From NCBI RefSeq assembly GCF_037975245.1, contig NC_092569.1:32509668-32573667 (forward strand): a stretch of DNA of 64,000 nt. Reading direction: 5' to 3'. Made by a program: the position numbers and the translations under genes. Position 1 is the first letter of the stretch. Every line of letters starts with the position of its first letter. This document shows, piece by piece, positions 1 to 10,586 of this stretch. The DNA comes from Apostichopus japonicus. Taxonomy: Eukaryota > Echinodermata > Holothuroidea > Aspidochirotida > Stichopodidae. The notes beneath the pieces are model-generated. The model had not been told where the DNA came from. It worked only from the letters and a program-made list of their open reading frames with translations, and searched no databases.

Positions 1-1791
1 CAATCTGTCTTCTAATCCAGTGTTTTGTATTCATTTCAAACTTTATTTCGAGCATAATTTTCAAGCTATAAAAATATTCGAAAATCGAAGATATCTATCC
101 AAAAGATTATCCAACTTATTACTGAAATATAGGCTACTCTTATAGGAAACACTTAGCTTAATATGAAGTACCCGAAAAATTATTCTACTTTGTTTTAAGA
201 ATTATCAAACATCTTAACCTATTTCTTTTGTTTTTGAAATGAAATAATTATATTTCATCAAAATAGAATTTTGATCACAAATTATAATTATTATAATGAT
301 GTTGGATGGCACCATCTTTGGCACCAATGTTGCACCATTTTAATCCAGATTGAAATCGGATACTTAAAAGTTTGGAAGAGATCTAGAAAAAGTATAAGAG
401 TTTCGAATTGAAAGATATTCTGCATACACTTATCCGAGGGTTCTTCAAAATGGCTACAAACAAGAATTTACTTATTCATATTTTAATTTTCATTCATGTT
501 TTCAAAATTGTAAATATTTGTAATATTTTTGAAATAGCGTAACTATTAAAAAAATTATTTTTTCATTCCATTTTTTCCCTGTCTTTATGCCGGCAGAGAT
601 TTCGTTATGTGAAATGTTCGTAACTTAGTTGCTACCTCTCCAAGATAACGAACTTATAAATATGCATAAGTAAATCCAAACTCGTCTTCCTGCGTTTCCT
701 TAAAACAGCCGCTGGACGGCTCCATAGAAGGTGGAAGCAATTTCCACTTCTTCGTCTTCTTTCCACCATTAGTTGAAATATATCCAAATTAGATTGAACC
801 CTTTGAGCTAATTTCAGTCAAATTGGTCAGGGTGGGTCTTCCCCTTCTAGCTGTAACATCAATCTTTTTTTCGATTGAAAGTGTGTTCTTTATTTCTGCG
901 TGTACCATATTTCATTATACTTACATATTTTCAAGTGGCATGTCATATTCTCTAGTGATATATACAAAGGAGTTTGAGACGATACTGCATAAAACACGAA
1001 CAATTCATGGCTGCAGGTGTCTTGACACCGATGAATGGTGGTGTTGATGGGAAGAGACATATTGTGTCTTTTGTGTTCCCTTATAGATTTAAATTCACCG
1101 CCATCGACTGAAATTCCTTAAATAATAATGAAATAATAAGAGATTGCTTAATGTGTTTTTACAAACTGAAATGAGGTTCGTGCGTTACATATAATTACAT
1201 ATAAAAGCATAAATGGATGCGCTTATCCGTGTATTATGATTTATTAGGGGAAGGGGTCATTGAATGGGTGGTTACACAATGGCTACACGTTACGTAGGTT
1301 TTTATCAAGGACGCATCCAAACCTATCACTGAGTTTATACAATACTTTATAATTTCTTGTGTATATTGTAATTAATACGAAACCAAAGTGAGAAGAATGT
1401 ACTAAAAGATTAATATATGTATATAATGAAGAATGAATGTGTTCAATGGGTTTCCCTTTACTATGAAACGAAGAAGCCACCATGCATATGGCTTAGGTTT
1501 CATGTGGTAACGTGCATGCGGGAGTTACGAACGGTGGCAGCAGGTAAAAATACTTTTGTTCGATAAATACGTTACACCTGTTATTCAAGTTCTTTTCAAT
1601 TTCTTAAAAAAAAAACATAGGATTGCATGGTTCCTCGCGGATCACATCTATAATGTAGCACAACTTGGTGAAGGAAATATGGTTCTTGATTTTATCCTTG
1701 GTTGTTCTACTGTGTATTTTTAAAGTTAAACTATAGCACTCTCTCTGTAGGTAATAGTATGTTTTAATAATTCGGAAAAGTAAAGTTACTT
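1..1791. other. AT-rich intergenic DNA, no gene recognised
   Basis: Only short chance ORFs are present (longest 74 codons at 823-1047, with no recognisable domain). I see no splice-supported exon, RNA gene or array here. Confidence 0.5.
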
Positions 1792-2002
1792 GGGGTGTTA
1801 GCTCAGTGGTTAACGCCGGTGCCTTCCAATCAAAAGCCCCCGGTTCGAGTCACTCCAAGATTAATGTATGTCGTCCAGTTACAGAGTTGTTGATAATTGA
1901 CAGTTCATAATCATGGACGTTAAATATGAATCTACGAGATAAGCCAATGAGGCTTCTACGCGAGTTCCTGCTTGCAGGAGGATCTAAAATACATACATAC
2001 AT
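1792..2002 (+). mobile_element. tRNA-derived SINE, copy 1 (internally deleted)
   Basis: The 5' part is a tRNA-like head with a pol III A box (TTAGCTCAGTGGTTAACGC, 1799 onward) and a B box (GGTTCGAGTC, about 1842-1851). A non-tRNA body follows. The 3' part contains a perfect hairpin TCCTGC-TT-GCAGGA (about 1967-1980) and then a tail of CATA repeats. The same body, head and hairpin occur inverted at 53623-53872, which establishes a family. Compared with that copy, this one lacks roughly 30 bases just before the segment AAGCCAATGAGGCTTC. It is not a functional tRNA gene: the anticodon arm is degenerate and the unit continues far beyond the tRNA. I could not find a convincing target-site duplication. 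Confidence 0.85.
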
Positions 2003-2577
2003 AATTGGATTCAAATCGCATTTGTTGAGCTTTGATATAATAATACTAAATTGTTCTGGCACAGGTGATATTAGCACACATGTATGGATACCATATAAAG
2101 TTTGTCTTGTTTTATTTATTGGCATATGTTATTCATATGATATATTGAAGTATTACTTTATATTATGAAACGAATTTTCCTCTCAAGTTTTTCACTTTCT
2201 TGCTGCATTGTTTTTCTTTGTAACTTTGAGGTATTTTTTCTTTTTATTTCGTTAGATGTCATTATTAATATAGAGTTTACCTATGCAAAACTTTAAGAGA
2301 AATGAACTTGTTTTTGCTTAGCAGCAAAGTAATGCGGCCGCATATTTACGGTGAGAAATATATCATTGTCCGTTAAAACAAAAGTACTGAATTTTATACC
2401 GTTACCTTATTTTTCGAAATAAAATGATCTTGGTCAAGGCGCTAATTAATACACTGAGAATAAAAATAGGTATCATCAAATCATTGCTGTTAAAAGGAAG
2501 GTCTCATCCCGCCTTCCTATCTTGGAAAGTCCCGTTGTAGACCAGTTAGGTTTTCAATGCTGTTTCCAGTTTCAATG

Positions 2578-2663
<86 letters not shown>

Positions 2664-4520
2664 GCAGCAGAACGAGCCATTCATTCTCAGTGTTCATCTC
2701 TAAGAAAAGTCGAAACAAACAACTATCACCCTACCGAACTTTAGTAATTTTGAGAAAATTGCGTTTAATATACTGGAGTATATTTCAAAAGATTTTACAT
2801 AATTTGGAAGATTAAATTACTGCATCATGTATGAGAGTGTAATAAATACGTCTTGACATATATTGGAATCATGATTTCGTACGTAAATTCATCATTCGAA
2901 AGCTCCAATAAAAACATTCATTCTGGCATTAGTGTATCAGTAAAGCCCTGCTCGGTCCTCTCCGCCCTTCCCTGCCGTGGCGGGCCTCCCCCCCCCCCAC
3001 ACACACACCCCATCTAGATATGGACTGAGTTGTGAGACGCACAAGAAAACGGAATTAACCTGAAACTCGACACGGCAGGATGTACGTTAACTATATATGT
3101 AGCAGCAAGCCTTCTTTCTCGATTGTTCACCAATATTTGAGCTCAGAGTTAGACGGAAATGTATGCAATTAATAGTCCATTAAGGATAACAGAATGTCGG
3201 CGTGAGTATTTCCTGATATCAGGGAGCTTCGATTTACCTGCTCCATGCTGATACTGTTTATAGTGTAATGTTAATGAACTCCATCGCTAACATCCAGTGT
3301 CTTTTGTACAATAGCTTACACTACCGGACAATAGCAATACGAGAGATATGGACACTTTGTGGCATATCATTTACACATGTCTTCAAGTAAATTTATTCTC
3401 TATTTATTGAAGTGGCGTTCTCACTTAATGGGTTGGACTGATGCACCCGTCTTTTCTAATCAACCCGAAACAAAGAGGATTTTCTTAGATACACAACGTT
3501 GGGGGGAAAAATTTGATTTACTATTCGTTTCACTCTTTTACGATTTCCTCCCAGATTCCTAAATATTACATGCTACATCGGTTTCAAAGGTTGATTATGT
3601 TGTATATAATATTTGGAAATACTGAAAGTAACTGAAGCAAGTTGACAATTAGAATTTTCATATATGCGCTATGTAAATATTACTATCTATCTATATAGAG
3701 ACAAAACAGTGACGTACAGTAACAAAGGAATACCTTCACCCCTAGCGGACCAGTCTGGAGATATAACATGCTCTATTCACGCCCGCTCCACACCCTCCCT
3801 CCCCCACTCACTTAATCACCGTTACCTTGGAAATGGTTAGTTTAAGCTCACAGTTCTAAAATGTTCCCTCCCCCCTCCCCCTGCCCCCTGCCTCCTGCCT
3901 CCTACCAATCTACTTCCCACAAACACCTCTGTTTTAATCCAATACGAATATTACTATAAAATGTTAAAATATGACGTCACCAGTGTATTGGCGTAGAAAT
4001 AATCCCTGCGTTACAAAACGAATACCTTCTCTCACTATACAAACTTAGTTTCATCTTTGCATTAATAAACGTATATGTCGCCCTCTTTCTTCACAACCAA
4101 CTCTTTTTGCCAATGCGATTAGCGTGTTGATAAGACAGAACGGATGTTTTTGAGCAGCATGGATATGACTTCAAATGAATAGTTTCCTTTTACTTATTTA
4201 TGGGTCTGATAATTAGTTTTTCTTGCTTTGTTTCTCAGAGTGGCACTATATCAAGAGACACGTCCAAGTTTAGGTCATTTAGTATATTCCCTGTTAACAC
4301 ATTTTGGGGCTTTTGCAGGACTGTTTTTTAGGAAAATTTGAATTAGTTTTCATTTGTTTGTACAAGTTTGTTGCAATCTTTGTATCGTTGTGCGTTTGCA
4401 GAATAGAATAACGTCGCATACTCTGTGGATTAAGAGGACCGAGGTAATCCAGACATGACCATCAATTAATTGGGTAAGTTAAACACTGGATAGGCTCGTA
4501 GGCCTATATGGATACATATT
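2003..4520. other. Intergenic DNA without a recognised gene
   Basis: AT-rich sequence holding one long (AT)n tract (listed separately) and C-rich tracts near 2990-3010 and 3785-3905. The 97-codon ORF at 2522-2815 is mostly translated (AT)n and is not credible as a gene. Confidence 0.5.
2582..2661. repeat. (AT)40 dinucleotide microsatellite
   Basis: About 80 bases of uninterrupted AT alternation, directly visible. It creates a false tyrosine-isoleucine ORF. Confidence 0.98.
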
Positions 4521-4529
4521 AGTTAGGTT

Positions 4530-5275
4530 TCATACTGTATGTACAGATATAGGTGGCGCCACGTATACCGGAGTATGGGTGTACACATAAGAAAGCCCCC
4601 ATGTATATAGTAGTATATCAATGTAAAAATAAGTGGGGGCTCATATCTTACGTACGGTATTTTACACATATAATGGGGGATTGCGAAGTACAATGTGTAC
4701 ACATACGTGGGAGCTCGCATATAAAGTGTATGGATGTTTACGTAATTCGGGGTACGTATGGATTTACAGGTAAGTGTGGGTGGATTTACAGGTAAGTGGG
4801 GGCCCGTATAATAAGTGCATGGAAAGGTAAGTGGGAGCACTTTTATAAAGTGTATGGATGCACACGTAATTGGAGGGTACGTATATTAAGTGCATCGTCT
4901 TACAAGTAAGTGGGGTACGTTAATAACGTGTATGGACTTACAAGTAAGTGGGGTACGTTAATAACGTATATGGACTTACAAGTAAGTGGGGTACGTTAAT
5001 AACGTGTATGGATGTACAGGTAAGTGGGAGCACGTTCATAAATTGCATGGATGTTCACGTAATTAGGGGTCACGTATATAAAGTGTACGGATGTACACGT
5101 AAGTTGAGGCACAAAGAATAAGGATCAACACGTAGATGGGGGCACGTAAATAAAGTGTATTGATGGTCACGTAAATGGGTGGGGGGGGGGCACGTAACGT
5201 GTATGGATGTACAGGTAAGTGGGTCACATAAATGAACTGCATGGATGTACACGTAGGTTGGGGCACGTATTTACG
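4530..5275 (+). repeat. Degenerate tandem array (about 37-43 bp units) rich in GTAAGT
   Basis: Imperfect units share the elements GTGTATGGATGTACA, GTAAGTGGG and a GTACGTATA/GCACGTA block. The best-preserved stretch (4900-5030) repeats about every 37 bases. Several units carry the exact 5' splice-site consensus AGGTAAGT on the plus strand (near 4768, 4790, 4827, 5020 and 5212). ORFs across it on both strands are products of the repeat. Confidence 0.85.
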
Positions 5276-5280
5276 AAACC

Positions 5281-6454
5281 ATTAACGGAACGTTATTACA
5301 GGCGATCAACAGAAAAAACGACTGAAGGCAAAAAATTAAAAAAATGAATACATAAATTAAACGATTCTAGGGAATGTAGGTAAGGTTAATATTGAAGTTG
5401 AACGCTTTGGGGCTGCAGGATATCCGATATGTAAGGAATTGATGAATGAATGACATGATTAACATAGACGCTTAATAGGGTGCTGATTCATCATTGGTTA
5501 GCAATGACGTCACTGTAGTTAAATATAAAAATGAATTCTAAATATAACTGCAGGTTAAACCGGTTCTTCTGAAGGCTTAATGTCGTATTGCAAAATCGTC
5601 AAAGTACACATACACGCACACATATACACGCACAAAGGCGTAAAAATATAACATGGACGCCATTATCAAGATGACTACCATCACGAACAAACATCATATG
5701 TACCTTACTGGTAATGTCGTGCATGAACATGTCCGAATTGAAATAGTATAGATGTTTATAGTCTAATAAAAGTAACACAATAAGTGTATCAGAATTCTGT
5801 CAACTAACAGGAATTGTTGACGTAATGTATTAGGCCTACTTAAGAGGCATGTTCACTTGCGCTACTCACCCTTCTCCCTCCCTCACCCTTCACACGACCC
5901 CATTGAACCGTCCATTATATTGTTTCCAATCTGTACATCACTGCGATATTACTTCTTGCTTTGATGTTGTCTGCTATATGTTGCATCCCTTTGACCAGGT
6001 TCTACGACAACGGAAAACAAGTACAGAGCAGAGACCAAAATAGTCTGCACAGGTAGGCCCCGAGACCTCAACTCACCCGGTGCAGACAACCCCTTGGGAA
6101 TGGGATAAAGACTAACTATGCAGTCTTCAGATGGACAGGTTATGACAAATATGATAGGAAGGGGGATATCAAATAAAATGAAACGGTGAATTAGGCAAAC
6201 TTTACGCTAAAAATAAAGGACAATGAACCCGCAGGATTGTATTCGAGAACTTTCTTCTTCCTTGAAAATATTTTAAACGCTGAAGTCTGAACAGCTGCGG
6301 TATTTTTAAGTATTTTTTGAGCTAGAAATATCAAAAGATTGACAGAAAGATGGCGTGAATGTTTATGTTTATGTTTCCTTGTGGTTGGAACTAAGAAATG
6401 GATATTCTGTGAAAGAGACTACATCAAGATTACGAGGCTTTCTTTATTCAATTT
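5281..6454. other. Intergenic DNA upstream of the small membrane-protein gene
   Basis: No exon, RNA gene or array recognised. The 64-codon ORF at 5849-6043 shows no domain. The promoter and any 5' UTR exon of the gene at 6455 would fall here, but I see no clear TATA box. Confidence 0.4.
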
Positions 6455-6976
6455 ATGGATAATCTGACGGACAACATGTTCACCTTGTCTGATATATCTT
6501 GGTACTGGTTCGTGCCGCTCTTTGCCATGGCAACAATGCTGCTAGTCGTTACCGTCGTGATATTTCTTTGTTGTAGGACGCCATCACCTAGGCGACGCAT
6601 TCCGAAATATTCCGATCCGCAGGTTATCTTACGTGATGTAAATTCAGTGCAAGTGATAACAAATCCTAGCGCCGCGAATGGAGATAAAACCTCGCAAGAA
6701 ATACACATTTATGATGACAAAGCTGAAAGTATTTACCAGGAAATCCCGAAAATCGAGAAAGAAAACAAGATGGCGACAGAAACAGAGATATCTAAAGAAG
6801 GACGCGAGTTAAAGCGGTCGAGGTTCACAACAGTGAAAAACAAATCTAAACGAAAACAGGAGGTACCACGTGGCTCGAAGAATAGTCGAGTAAAATGTCT
6901 GGCCTTGCCAAAAGCAAGATCTATGAAGGATACCAAAAATGTGGAATTTAACGAAATTCGCCCGACATGGACATGA
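6455..6976 (+). CDS. Small single-pass membrane protein with ITIM-like motif (173 aa), unrecognised family
   Basis: A single uninterrupted ORF. The chosen ATG is the first in frame after an upstream in-frame TGA. Seen in the protein: a short N-terminus with one N-glycosylation sequon (N3-L4-T5); a hydrophobic segment at about 18-40 rich in V, L, M and F and ending in Cys-Cys; an immediate basic stop-transfer run (RRR at 46-48); then a polar, Lys/Arg-rich tail. The likely topology is N-terminus outside and tail in the cytosol. The tail contains S92-I-Y94-Q-E-I97, which fits the ITIM/SH2-binding pattern S/I/V/L-x-Y-x-x-I/V/L, and a second tyrosine at Y86. I recognise no extracellular domain and no family. 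A poly(A) signal follows 185 bases after the stop, which supports a real transcription unit. It could also be the last exon of a larger receptor gene, because the extracellular part is only ~17 residues. Confidence 0.45.
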   Translation: MDNLTDNMFTLSDISWYWFVPLFAMATMLLVVTVVIFLCCRTPSPRRRIPKYSDPQVILRDVNSVQVITNPSAANGDKTSQEIHIYDDKAESIYQEIPKIEKENKMATETEISKEGRELKRSRFTTVKNKSKRKQEVPRGSKNSRVKCLALPKARSMKDTKNVEFNEIRPTWT

Positions 6977-7161
6977 TCACGTGGTCTTCCCCTTAAGGAT
7001 GATAGCCCGATGTTAGTTTAGCAAGAAATATTTACGTGGGGAGAAATAGAACCATTTTTGGTTTTTTCGCAGACTGATTATGTGAATTCAGGAGATAACA
7101 GAAGAGGTATTGAAGGAAAGAACTGCATTGTAATGGTGGTTCATGCAGTTTGTCAAAACAT

Positions 7162-7167
7162 AATAAA
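7162..7167 (+). promoter_or_regulatory. Poly(A) signal AATAAA for the 6455-6976 gene
   Basis: Canonical AATAAA 185 bases downstream of the stop codon on the same strand. AATAAA is common by chance in AT-rich DNA, so this is moderate support only. Confidence 0.4.
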
Positions 7168-8129
7168 TTTTCTTTGAATATGTCGTAGACTAATTGCACT
7201 ACTGACTGAAAGAAAGTTGAAGCGTAGTTTGTGAATGTATATAAACTTTTGAGATTTCAAAGTTTTCGCCTTTAAAGGAGCATGTTACCAAACTTAACAA
7301 GCATACTCAAAGTGAAATCGTTGCAATTGAGCAACTGACAAAGACACTCTCTTCTAACTTTCTTCTTCCAAAAAGAGTTATTTGATGATTACATTCGGTC
7401 CTCAAGATTTCGTCCCCCAGACACATTCTTAAAGAATGACATTTAGAACGAAACCTTTAGAAATAAACCAGAAAACGAAAATATCTTTTGGTTACGATGC
7501 CTAAACATATTCATAGTGTGGTAAGCTATAAATGTTAATATACATGAACTTGTGTACACCAAAATGAAGAGGATTATCTATTGACTAATGCGGCAACATA
7601 TAAAGAAAGGTAATCTATCAGGAATCAGTTGCAATGTTAACAAAGCGTCAACCATTTAATTCCCTGGTAAGGATTTTACAGCATAGAATTGTTATTCCAA
7701 TTCCTAATGGAAGTCCCTTTAAGATGTGTTACAGACAGAGCGCGGTACCTGAGATTGTTTAAATGAGATTGAGAAATATTTTGACAAGCTTCTAGTCATC
7801 TGGGATAAATCACAAAACAAATTGCCAATCTGAGAGCAATTGAAATAACCTTTTGACCCTGTTAACCAAATTTTCCACCACATATAACCTGTTGACCCCT
7901 TGAAGCTCTGAATGTGAAACTGTATAAGGGCCGCTTGAGTGTGCTTACAGCAATACTTTAACTTTCCTTGAACTTTCCTGGATGACTGTTAGTTTTGTTA
8001 AACATTTATAGAACCCCTTCACAAAAGTTAACTGACCTGAATTTGACCAAACTATGTTCACAAAAAGAAAACTTATATAATAGGAGAATTGACAGATTTA
8101 TTGTAGCTTTAATTTAAGAGTTATCATGT
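7168..8129. other. Intergenic DNA, possible old dispersed repeat
   Basis: No gene seen. From about 7840 the text has the GACC/TTGACC-rich style (for example TTGACCCTGTT, GTTGACCCCTTG) that continues into the repeat at 8130-8600. No boundaries can be set. Confidence 0.35.
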
Positions 8130-8600
8130 TTAATAGGTTGCCAGCCTTCGACACCTGTCGACCTCATGTGACCTTTAACCTCTACAAATTTCAAAAGGGT
8201 TCTTGCATTCACCAAAATGGATCTACCTACCAAGTATGATATTGATTCAACCTGTGTTTGTTGAAATATCGTGTCTTCAAACTGTTTTTTCTTACTATTT
8301 CCCATTAAGGAACACCAACTCATGAATATTAATGAGGTCAATGTTGATGTTGCACAGAGCACATGGTAACATCACCTTACCAAGTATGAACTAAATCGGA
8401 CATACAGTTGAAGATATATTGACATTTTAAGAATTTTATGTTAAGCTCGGCCCATGTGATTAATATTCATGAGGTGGGAACCACAAACAATAGGGAATAT
8501 ATACACATCATGGGTATCTACCAAGTATGACATTGATTTCAACTTTTTGGTCTTGAGATATCGTGTTTACAAGCTTTTCACTGTGATAAGACATATATTT
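8130..8600. repeat. Degenerate dispersed repeat with two related modules
   Basis: Two related blocks at about 8222-8290 and 8516-8591 share CTACCAAGTATGA, ATTGATT, GATATCGTGT and a downstream TTTTCA/TTTTTTC context. Between them lie GACCTTTAACC-type and ATGAATATTAATGAGGT segments. This resembles a repeat style I associate with marine invertebrate genomes, but I cannot name the family. Confidence 0.45.
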
Positions 8601-8659
8601 CTGAATCAGAGTCCATCAGTGCTATGCATAGTTGCATTACTGAAATGGTTAGGAGTAAA

Positions 8660-9035
8660 CTAAGATAAATGACTCAAAGACTGGGCTGTTAGTAATTGGA
8701 TCTAAGAGAATGCTCTCCAGGATTTGCATTGATTCTATTGTAGTTGGTGATGCTTCTATTGAGCAGTCACAAGTTCACAATCTTGGAGTATAGTTTGACA
8801 AAAATTGGCAATTAGAGTTTAACATCAGTAAAATATGCAGTAAGTCTTTGGTCTCTTTAAAATTAACTCCTATAACATTTGAAGCAAGCAATTGATGTAT
8901 TATCTGTTCTGCTTTCTTTTTGTATCATTTTTATCATTTTATTCACTTTGCTTCCCTTTATCCTTCTTTTATTGTACAGCGCAAAAGAATAATTTTTATA
9001 GTTATATGGCGCTTTATAAATTTTATTATTATTAT
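8660..9035 (+). mobile_element. 5'-truncated non-LTR retrotransposon 3' end (dead)
   Basis: Conceptual translation from about 8667 gives fragments typical of the C-terminal part of non-LTR reverse transcriptases: KTGLLVIGSK, then VVGDASIEQS, then VHNLGV, a stop, and FDKNWQLEF. This is followed by an AT-rich 3' region with GGCGCTTTATAAA and a TTATTATTATT tail. In-frame stops and missing sequence make it non-functional. The family is CR1/L2/RTE-like in style, not resolved further. Confidence 0.65.
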
Positions 9036-9157
9036 TTAAATATAAAGAAAATATGCTTTACGTTAAATAATAACAACAGCAAGCACGACAAACGTCAGAT
9101 AGTTCCTAGCATGCAGACTCGGTTTGGTCCCGCACTGATTCTCTCTAACGGTATTTC

Positions 9158-9163
9158 TTTATT
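9158..9163 (-). promoter_or_regulatory. Poly(A) signal of the FAM151-like gene
   Basis: TTTATT on the plus strand reads AATAAA on the minus strand, 120 bases after the stop codon of the gene at 9283-18923. Confidence 0.5.
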
Positions 9164-9282
9164 GATGCATATCTTTATCTATTCGCATATGAATTGTAAT
9201 TGACACTGATTACATAGTGAATGTGATAACTTGAAAATGAGAATTAGTGTAGACATGACTATTCATTAGCAAGATACTGACG

Positions 9283-10586
9283 TCACAATATGACTTCCAG
9301 GTCTTCAATGATGATTGGGTTAATAAGATTGAGAGGATGAACTACTACATAAAAGAGTGGTTGTTGATATCGAATTTGCAAATGTAACATGACGTTCTCA
9401 TACGTCACAGTTGCTTCGTCCTCTTCGCATTTTACGACGGTGACTTCACAAAGTATCGGTGTATTTTCACCATGGTCTACTATGTTAAACTTATAACAGT
9501 CGTTTACAGGAAGCCGCGCCGTTGTCTTCATTTCAAAACCATGAATCCTTTTAAAATTTCTCTCAGAGAAAGTTATAACCCCATCCCTACCGATGAAAAG
9601 AACGACACCCCTAACTTTATCCGGGCTGGGAGGACTGACACCCGTGCTCCGAATGAATATCTCTACCCCGGTTTCTGACGTCAAATCATGATCAGGGCTG
9701 TCATCTAAAAATTGCACTTTCCCGGCGATATTAACACTACGAGAACTCTGTAGTTCTGATTGAAAGGGTATTTTAGAGACCAGCCAACTACCATGGCCTT
9801 CGAGAGCCGCCTGATCTTGTCCAAGGAACACCAATGACGAATCGTCCAGAATAACTGGAGACCAAACGTTACGGTTCCATTTTTGCATTTCCGAGCCCGC
9901 CGAAAGTTTCTCAGGTGGAACACGTTTAATTGCTTTCAGGAAATCGGACGGTAGGTTGTAAAAGACTCTCTTATGATCCATTGTTTGTCTAAATTTGACT
10001 AATTCTGTGGTCTGCATTATATCATACTTGGATATCCATACATAAAGGGAGAAACGGTTTGTTAGACTAAGTAAAAATTTCAGTTGTCGAATAGAATTGA
10101 AAGCAAAGACAGCACGAATTGCAAAAGACGTTGGTTGTTTTGTGGAAGCGGCTTGCTTCGCCATGTTGATCACGTGCTGCCATTTGTATCTCTGAAAAAC
10201 ATCTTCTGGGTCCCAATCGGAAGCCCATCCCAAACAGAGGGTGACGTCAGGGTAACGATCATTAACATAATTAAAGAGTCTCCTCCCATCCAAGGGGGTA
10301 GAATCATCATTTGGTCCGGGTAGAATATTTGCCTGAAGCCAAACGGGCGCGTGAACTATCGCTGCCAATCCATTCAATGTATTCAAAACGACTCGAGCTG
10401 AGTCTAAGTCTGGAAGGTTTAGTTTGATTCCCTTGTTTGAGAAGCCTGCTAGTTTGGTAAGATACTCAAGCAACGTCACTTCCGGGACAAGTGGCGTCCC
10501 TACTCGAACGATAGCGGTGCCGTCTGATTTCTTCGCATCTTCCCATCGTACTTGGACGTCTGCTTCTAACATCATTAGCATATAAT
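9283..10586 (-). CDS. FAM151A-like: FAM151-like exon 4 (most of the menorin domain, C-terminus, stop)
   Basis: Acceptor gacctttatag|ATTATATGC. The ORF also extends upstream to an ATG at 10614, but those extra codons are intronic: joining at 10586 restores GAT-TAT and the family MLEADV block. Stop TGA at 9285-9283. The exon is 1304 nt. Confidence 0.92.

Noticed and set aside
1799-1858. A tRNA gene
   Set aside because: A and B boxes are good but the anticodon arm is degenerate and the sequence continues as a SINE found twice in the window.
2522-2815. 97-codon ORF with a long Tyr-Ile run
   Set aside because: Mostly translation of the (AT)n tract.
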